Shown: positions 6,104 through 9,807 of the stretch, piece after piece | Layout of the letters: each line of letters opens with the position of its first letter | Position numbering within the stretch: the stretch's first letter is position 1 | From: an uncultured Peptostreptococcaceae bacterium | GTDB taxonomy: Bacteria; Bacillota; Clostridia; Peptostreptococcales; Anaerovoracaceae | Assembly (NCBI GenBank): GCA_905236895.1 | Contig: CAJOQI010000136.1 | Coordinates: forward strand, 1 to 9,807 | Length of the DNA: 9,807 bases | Direction: 5' to 3' | Notes under the pieces: generated by a model | Seen by the model: the letters and a program-made list of their open reading frames with translations, nothing else | Told to the model about the DNA's origin: nothing | Database searches by the model: none | Position numbers and translations under genes: made by a program

Positions 6104-7003
6104 TTAGCCCTTCTTTACGGTTCTCAGCATATCTATTAGGCGATTCAGCTCCTCCGTATTATAGTATTCCAACTCCAGAACTCCGCCCTTTCCCTTTTGG
6201 TTGATCAAAACTCTGGTTCCGAAGATATTTTTAAGTTCTTCTTCAACACTGAGAACTTCTCCGCTCTTAACTTTCTTGCGAGCCTTTGGTCTGTTTGACT
6301 TTTCCCCTACGGCTAGCTTCTCCGCTTCTCTTACGGAAAGTCCCTTTGATATGATCTCCCGGGAGAGTTCTCTCTGCCTTTTTTCTCCGCCGGCAGCAAG
6401 AAGGGCTCTGGCATGGCCTGCGGTAAGATCACCCTTTGCCACCAAATCCCTTATGTCCGAAGGCAGATTGAGTAATCTCAGAGAATTGGATATATATGGC
6501 CTTGATTTGCTGACGCTTCTGGAAACCTGATCCTGGGTAAGACCATAGGTCTTGATCATCTTTTCGAGACCTTCCGCTTCCTCTATGGGATTAAGGTCTT
6601 CTCTCTGCATATTTTCAATAATGGCCACCAGCATATTCTCTTCGTCGGAGAATTCTCTGATTAGGCAAGGAACCTCTTTAAGTTCTGCCTCTCTTGCAGC
6701 TCTCCATCTTCTTTCGCCGGCAACCAGCTCAAATCCCACCTCGGCCTTTCTTACAACCAAAGGCTGGATGATTCCGTGCTCAAGTATGGAATCGGCCAAT
6801 TCCTTGATTTTATCCGGATCGAAAACTTTTCTTGGCTGGCTTTTATTTGGCTTAATATCGTTAATATTGATATATGCCACGCTGTTTTCGTCAGCAGCTG
6901 CCTTTTCCGAAGTTCTTCTTTCTGTGTTTTCTATTGTTTCGCGATCTGCGAAGAGTGCGTCAAGACCTCTTCCCAGAGCCATCCCTTTATTCTTTCCCGC
7001 CAT
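6104..7003 (-). CDS. parB: Chromosome-partitioning protein ParB (Spo0J)
   Basis: ParB binds parS sites near the origin, slides along DNA as a CTP-loaded clamp, stimulates the ParA ATPase and loads SMC. The 299 residues show the family's parts. These are the N-terminal ParA-contact motif LGRGLDALF (10-18), the CTP-binding domain with QPRKVFD (56-62) and GERRWR (96-101), the ENMQREDLNP segment (130-139), the parS-reading helix-turn-helix (about 155-181, TQDQVSRSVSKSRPYISNSL), GHARAL (196-201) and a C-terminal dimerisation domain (about 250-299). A basic stretch RPKARKKVK lies at 238-246. It starts at ATG 7001-7003, overlapping the parA stop by one base (TAATG), with GGGAGG well placed. It is Spo0J-type rather than the related nucleoid-occlusion protein Noc, judging by the pairing with parA and the canonical parS sites. 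Confidence 0.97.
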   Translation of the reverse strand: MAGKNKGMALGRGLDALFADRETIENTERRTSEKAAADENSVAYININDIKPNKSQPRKVFDPDKIKELADSILEHGIIQPLVVRKAEVGFELVAGERRWRAAREAELKEVPCLIREFSDEENMLVAIIENMQREDLNPIEEAEGLEKMIKTYGLTQDQVSRSVSKSRPYISNSLRLLNLPSDIRDLVAKGDLTAGHARALLAAGGEKRQRELSREIISKGLSVREAEKLAVGEKSNRPKARKKVKSGEVLSVEEELKNIFGTRVLINQKGKGGVLELEYYNTEELNRLIDMLRTVKKG

Positions 7004-7773
7004 TATTTTTCCTCCCTGCTGAGGAATTCCTTGGCAAACTCTCTATATGCCGCAGCTCCTCTTGATTTAGGATCGTATTCTGTTATGGCCATTCCATGGC
7101 TTGGAGCCTCTGCCAGCCTTATATTTCTTGGAATTACTGTGGAATAAACCAAGGATCCGAAATGTCTCTTAACTTCCTGAACCACCTGAACCGACAGATT
7201 GGTTCTTCCGTCAAACATGCTTAGGATAACTCCTTCTATCTGCAACTCAGGATTCAAGTTCTTTCTAACTAATTCTATTGTGCTTACCAGCTGACTAACG
7301 CCTTCCAAAGCATAGAATTCGCATTGGATTGGAATAAGCACGCTTTCCACGGCAGTTAGAGAATTAATTGTGAGAAGTCCAAGGGAAGGGGGACAGTCGA
7401 TTAAGATAAAATCATATTTCCCTCTAACCTTATCTATGGCTTTTCTCAGCCTCTTTTCTCTGCCGTCCAGCTGAACCAGTTCGATTTCCGCACCGGCTAA
7501 GTCAACGCTGGCGGGGATGATGTCCAAACCCTTGATATTTGTATGGAGTATGGCATCTTGAGTATTGAAATCACCTTCAATCAGAAGATCGTAAACAGTA
7601 TAGTCCAGGCTGTTTTTCTTGATTCCTATACCGCTTGTGGTATTTCCCTGTGGGTCTATATCAAGAATCAAAACCTTCTTGCCCATTAGAGCCAGACAGG
7701 CTCCGAGATTGATATTGGTGGTGGTTTTGCCTACACCGCCCTTTTGATTAAAAATTGCAATTGCTTTTCCCAA
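7003..7773 (-). CDS. parA: Chromosome-partitioning ATPase ParA (Soj)
   Basis: ParA/Soj is a Walker-type ATPase that binds DNA non-specifically as an ATP dimer and, with ParB-parS, segregates origins; in B. subtilis Soj also acts on DnaA. The 256 residues give a full-length Soj. The deviant Walker A is KGGVGKTT (11-18), the A' motif is LILDIDPQGNTTSG, Walker B is FILIDCPPSLGLLT, and the conserved VIPRNIRLAEAPSHG lies near the end. The start is TTG 7771-7773, giving MGKAIAIFNQKGG, which aligns with Soj MGKIIAITNQKGG. GGAGGG (7781-7786) sits exactly 7 nt upstream. A TTG at 7788 would give five more residues, but it overlaps that ribosome site and has none of its own. It is coupled to parB by a one-base overlap. 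Confidence 0.97.
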   Translation of the reverse strand: MGKAIAIFNQKGGVGKTTTNINLGACLALMGKKVLILDIDPQGNTTSGIGIKKNSLDYTVYDLLIEGDFNTQDAILHTNIKGLDIIPASVDLAGAEIELVQLDGREKRLRKAIDKVRGKYDFILIDCPPSLGLLTINSLTAVESVLIPIQCEFYALEGVSQLVSTIELVRKNLNPELQIEGVILSMFDGRTNLSVQVVQEVKRHFGSLVYSTVIPRNIRLAEAPSHGMAITEYDPKSRGAAAYREFAKEFLSREEK

Positions 7774-7780
7774 TTTATTA

Positions 7781-7786
7781 CCCTCC
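7781..7786 (-). promoter_or_regulatory. Ribosome-binding site that decides the parA start
   Basis: On the minus strand this is GGAGGG, 7 nt before TTG 7773. It falls inside the reading frame of the upstream TTG at 7788, so the longer start would have its own coding sequence as ribosome site. This fixes the shorter start, which also matches the Soj N-terminus. Confidence 0.8.
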
Positions 7787-7790
7787 AAAT

Positions 7791-7826
7791 AAAAAACTGC
7801 TAAGGCAATTATATACCATTTAGCAG
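7791..7826 (-). terminator. Terminator-like hairpin with TATAAT in its loop, directly before the parA ribosome site
   Basis: On the minus strand CTGCTAA (7826-7820) and TTAGCAG (7803-7797) are perfect inverted repeats, followed at once by TTTTTT (7796-7791). Inside, GGTA/TGCC can extend the stem around a TATAAT loop. The shape is that of an intrinsic terminator, but the stem is AT-rich and the parA ribosome site starts only 4 bases after the T-run. The same TATAAT (7808-7813) could instead be a -10 box at the centre of an operator-like dyad; no TTGACA-like -35 lies at the right distance. Terminator, attenuator and promoter/operator readings all remain open. Confidence 0.5.
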
Positions 7827-7850
7827 TATTATTCTATAGAAAAATGTAAA

Positions 7851-7866
7851 TGTTTCACGTGAAACA
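7851..7866. other. parS site, perfect match (parA-proximal)
   Basis: TGTTTCACGTGAAACA, identical to the 16-bp ParB-binding consensus. It lies 78 bp upstream of the parA start codon, between rsmG and parA, and is the nearer member of a pair spaced 34 bp start to start. A bound ParB cluster here could affect parA transcription. Confidence 0.97.
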
Positions 7867-7884
7867 ATATTTTTTCCGGCAAAA

Positions 7885-7900
7885 TGTTTCACGTGAAACA
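7885..7900. other. parS site, perfect match (rsmG-proximal)
   Basis: TGTTTCACGTGAAACA again, a full 16/16 palindrome, 30 bases after the rsmG stop codon. It is separated from the other parS by only 18 bp of AT-rich DNA. Confidence 0.97.
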
Positions 7901-7930
7901 TTTTCCGCTATTTCTTTTTATCCCTTATTT

Positions 7931-8650
7931 CTATTTTATACCGATAGGATTCTTCTTTGGCTCTCCGGCCTTTCTTGGGTATTTGGAAGGGGTTTTCCTC
8001 ATCTTTCTGATTATAACCAATTTTTCATTTGTTACCGTTTCTCTTATTCCTTCAACCTTTCCCCCCAGCCTTTCTATGGCCTCTTGTGATTCGGACATTT
8101 CTTCATCTATATCCCATCCCTTATATGCTATGAACATGCCTCCTTTTTTTACAAAGGGGAGGGCATATTCCGCCAGGACCGCCATATGGGATACTGCTCT
8201 GGAAAGACAAAGGTCATAGTTTTCTCTTTCCTCCGGATTTCTTCCTCCGTCCTCGGCTCTCCCGTGGAGGGTTTTAATATTGTTCACGGCTATGCGGCTA
8301 CTTATTTCGTCTATTATCTTTAATCTTTTATTCAGGGAGTCCAGAAGGGTAAACTTCTTTTCCGGAAGCATTATGGCCATGGGAACACCGGGAAAGCCGC
8401 CTCCTGTTCCCAGATCCAAAACCCTCTCCACATTCCTATCCAGTTCATCTATAATGTCCTTCTCCATAAGAGGGGTGAGGGAATCCACATAATGCTTTAT
8501 TACAAACTCTTCCGGATCGGTTATGGCCGTAAGATTGATGTTCTTATTGTATTCCAAGATGGACAGCATATACTCCTTAAGCTGTTCTTCCTGATTGCTA
8601 TTCACATCAATCCCGTATTGTTCTAGGGTTTTCTTAATCTTAATATCCAA
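7931..8650 (-). CDS. rsmG: 16S rRNA (guanine-N7) methyltransferase RsmG (GidB)
   Basis: RsmG uses S-adenosylmethionine to methylate N7 of the conserved guanine in the 530 loop of 16S rRNA (G527 in E. coli numbering). Its loss is a known route to low-level streptomycin resistance. The 239 residues match family length. Motifs are NINLTAITDPEEFVIKHYVDSL (36-58, given as the region's key residues Asn-Leu-Thr and His53), the SAM-binding DLGTGGGFPG (79-88), LLDSLNKR (102-109), SRAV (150-153) and the C-terminal KYPRKAG (223-229). It starts with TTG 8648-8650 preceded by AAGGA 6 nt upstream; no better in-frame ATG precedes the conserved region. It follows mnmG by 45 nt, the usual mnmG-rsmG pairing. 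Confidence 0.96.
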   Translation of the reverse strand: MDIKIKKTLEQYGIDVNSNQEEQLKEYMLSILEYNKNINLTAITDPEEFVIKHYVDSLTPLMEKDIIDELDRNVERVLDLGTGGGFPGVPMAIMLPEKKFTLLDSLNKRLKIIDEISSRIAVNNIKTLHGRAEDGGRNPEERENYDLCLSRAVSHMAVLAEYALPFVKKGGMFIAYKGWDIDEEMSESQEAIERLGGKVEGIRETVTNEKLVIIRKMRKTPSKYPRKAGEPKKNPIGIK

Positions 8651-8658
8651 TTTTTTCC

Positions 8659-8710
8659 TTTTTTGTCTTTTTCTCGTCTTTTTCTCAGCCTTTTCTCAGC
8701 TTCTTCTCAG
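8659..8710. repeat. Degenerate 10-12 bp tandem repeat across the mnmG 3' end
   Basis: On the plus strand the units TTTTTCTCGTC (8668-8678), TTTTTCTCAGCC (8679-8690), TTTTCTCAGC (8691-8700) and TTCTTCTCAG (8701-8710) follow each other without gaps; a poorer copy, TTTTTTGTC, precedes them. The array codes for the last residues of MnmG, contains its TGA and fills most of the gap to rsmG. Its leftmost purine-rich part merges into the rsmG ribosome site. Confidence 0.6.
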
Positions 8711-9807
8711 TTTCTCCAAATATACCATAAGCACATTTATATCCGCAGGGGAGACGCCGGAAATTCTTCCTGCCTGTCCCAAAGATTCAGGTCTGATTGC
8801 ATCCAGCTTCTGAGCCGCCTCAATTCTAAGTCCGCTTATTTCACTATATTTCAAATCCTTGGGTAATTTCTTTTCTTCCATGCGGCTGAATTTTTCAACC
8901 TGGGCAATCTGCTTCTTAATATATCCTTCGTATTTAATCTCAACTTCGAGGAGCTCCGCTGCGTGAGGTGGAAGCTCAGGTCTTTCACTGTCAATTTCTT
9001 CCAAATCCCTATAGCTTATTTCCGGCCTCTTCAGTAATTCCTCAAGCCTTGCACCGCCGGAGAGGGAAGTGCTTCCAAGTCTTTCAAGCATTGGATTTGC
9101 AATATCCGCACGGACTACGGTCTCGCGAAGTCTTTGTTTCTCTTTCTCGATCAAGTCCAGCTTTTCCGCAAGTTTTTCATATCTATCCTTTGTTGCAAGA
9201 CCCAGCTTATAGGATTTTTCCGTTAAACGTTGATCCGCATTGTCCTGACGAAGCAGTAGCCTGTATTCCGCTCTGCTGGTCATGATTCTATAGGGCTCGT
9301 TGGTACCTTTGGTGACCAAATCGTCGATTAGAACTCCAATATAAGCCTCGTTTCTCTTCAAAACGAAAGGCTCTTTTCCATTTATCTTAAGATTGGCGTT
9401 GATTCCCGCCATAATTCCCTGGGATGCGGCTTCTTCATAGCCGGAGCTTCCGTTAAACTGGCCTGCACAGAAGAGTCCTTCCACCGCCTTGGTTTCAAGA
9501 TTAGCCTTGAGCTCAGTTGGATCTATGCAGTCGTATTCGATAGCATAGGCAGGCTTGGTTATAACAATATTCTCCAGCCCCGCAATGGTATGATAAAAAG
9601 CTTCCTGCACATCCTCCGGCAGGGAAGAGGACATTCCCTGAATATACATATTGGGATCCTCCAGGCCCTCAGGCTCCACGAAAAGCTGATGTCTTTCCTT
9701 GTCCCTAAAACGATTTACCTTATCCTCTATGGAAGGACAATATCTGGGTCCTATTCCTTCAATCTGCCCACCGAACAAAGCGGATCTGTGGAAATTCTCA
9801 CGAATTA
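8696..9807 (-). CDS. mnmG: tRNA uridine-5-carboxymethylaminomethyl modification protein MnmG (GidA), 5' part beyond window
   Basis: MnmG is the FAD-containing partner of MnmE; together they install the carboxymethylaminomethyl-type group on U34 of certain tRNAs, which keeps wobble decoding accurate. The window shows the last 369 residues of about 630. The frame is open to the right edge and reads back through [10 protein letters not shown], so no start lies here. Seen are the conserved [11 protein letters not shown] (starts about residue 20 of the fragment), with the family cysteine, and the GidA signature [17 protein letters not shown] (114-130). The [15 protein letters not shown] region and the C-terminal helical domain that contacts MnmE and tRNA (ending [19 protein letters not shown]) are also present. 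The last few codons are built from a tandem repeat. It is the first visible gene of the mnmG-rsmG-parA-parB run. Confidence 0.97.
   Translation of the reverse strand, partial: IRENFHRSALFGGQIEGIGPRYCPSIEDKVNRFRDKERHQLFVEPEGLEDPNMYIQGMSSSLPEDVQEAFYHTIAGLENIVITKPAYAIEYDCIDPTELKANLETKAVEGLFCAGQFNGSSGYEEAASQGIMAGINANLKINGKEPFVLKRNEAYIGVLIDDLVTKGTNEPYRIMTSRAEYRLLLRQDNADQRLTEKSYKLGLATKDRYEKLAEKLDLIEKEKQRLRETVVRADIANPMLERLGSTSLSGGARLEELLKRPEISYRDLEEIDSERPELPPHAAELLEVEIKYEGYIKKQIAQVEKFSRMEEKKLPKDLKYSEISGLRIEAAQKLDAIRPESLGQAGRISGVSPADINVLMVYLEKLRRS

Noticed and set aside
5889..6107. 72-codon plus-strand open frame in the parB-gdpP gap
   Set aside because: It crosses the parB terminator and a parS site, runs into parB antisense, and has no ribosome site or recognisable motif.
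7850..8219. Two plus-strand open frames starting MFHVK
   Set aside because: The MFHVK start is simply the translation of the parS palindrome; the rest is antisense to rsmG.
1..9807. Mobile elements, CRISPR arrays, tRNA or rRNA genes, prophage or defence genes
   Set aside because: None is visible. The window is filled by conserved housekeeping genes on one strand, with no transposase, spacer-repeat pattern or tRNA-like fold noticed.

Overview
This is an ordinary chromosomal block from a low-to-moderate G+C Gram-positive bacterium (Bacillota, most likely class Clostridia). The order mnmG-rsmG-parA-parB, followed by gdpP-rplI-dnaB, is the arrangement expected close to the replication origin of this phylum. 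Strong AGGAGG-type ribosome sites, TTG/GTG starts and a DnaD-type replication protein fit the same placement. I cannot name genus or species. All ten genes lie on the minus strand, so transcription runs right to left and oriC is probably beyond the right edge.

Right part (6.0-9.8 kb): the C-terminal part of mnmG (tRNA U34 modification), rsmG (16S rRNA m7G methyltransferase), then the chromosome-segregation pair parA (soj) and parB (spo0J). Two perfect 16-bp parS sites lie between rsmG and parA. A third, 15/16 site lies just after parB, ahead of a clear intrinsic terminator at 6020-6042. A terminator-like hairpin with TATAAT in its loop sits directly in front of the parA ribosome site.

Middle (5.82-6.10 kb): a 300-base non-coding gap holding the third parS, the parB terminator, an operator-like dyad (5918-5933) and a perfect extended -10 box (5860-5868). 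This is the likely start of the second transcription unit.

Left part (1-5.78 kb): a tightly packed operon of gdpP (c-di-AMP phosphodiesterase), rplI (ribosomal protein L9), dnaB (replicative helicase), a DnaD-domain replication protein, a DivIC/FtsB-type division protein and rnmV (RNase M5, cut by the window edge). Overlapping or nearly abutting genes suggest translational coupling. The operon joins second-messenger control, helicase and helicase-loading functions, septum formation and 5S rRNA maturation.

Three proteins depart from their usual architecture. The DnaD-type protein carries at its C-terminus what looks like the zinc-binding N-terminal domain of a DnaC/DnaI helicase loader, with no AAA+ ATPase after it. 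GdpP lacks the usual N-terminal membrane helices. The DivIC/FtsB protein ends in a roughly 70-residue glutamate-rich tail with regularly spaced Tyr/Trp. No mobile element, CRISPR array, tRNA or rRNA was found. The helicase-loader fusion is the best candidate for something not well described.
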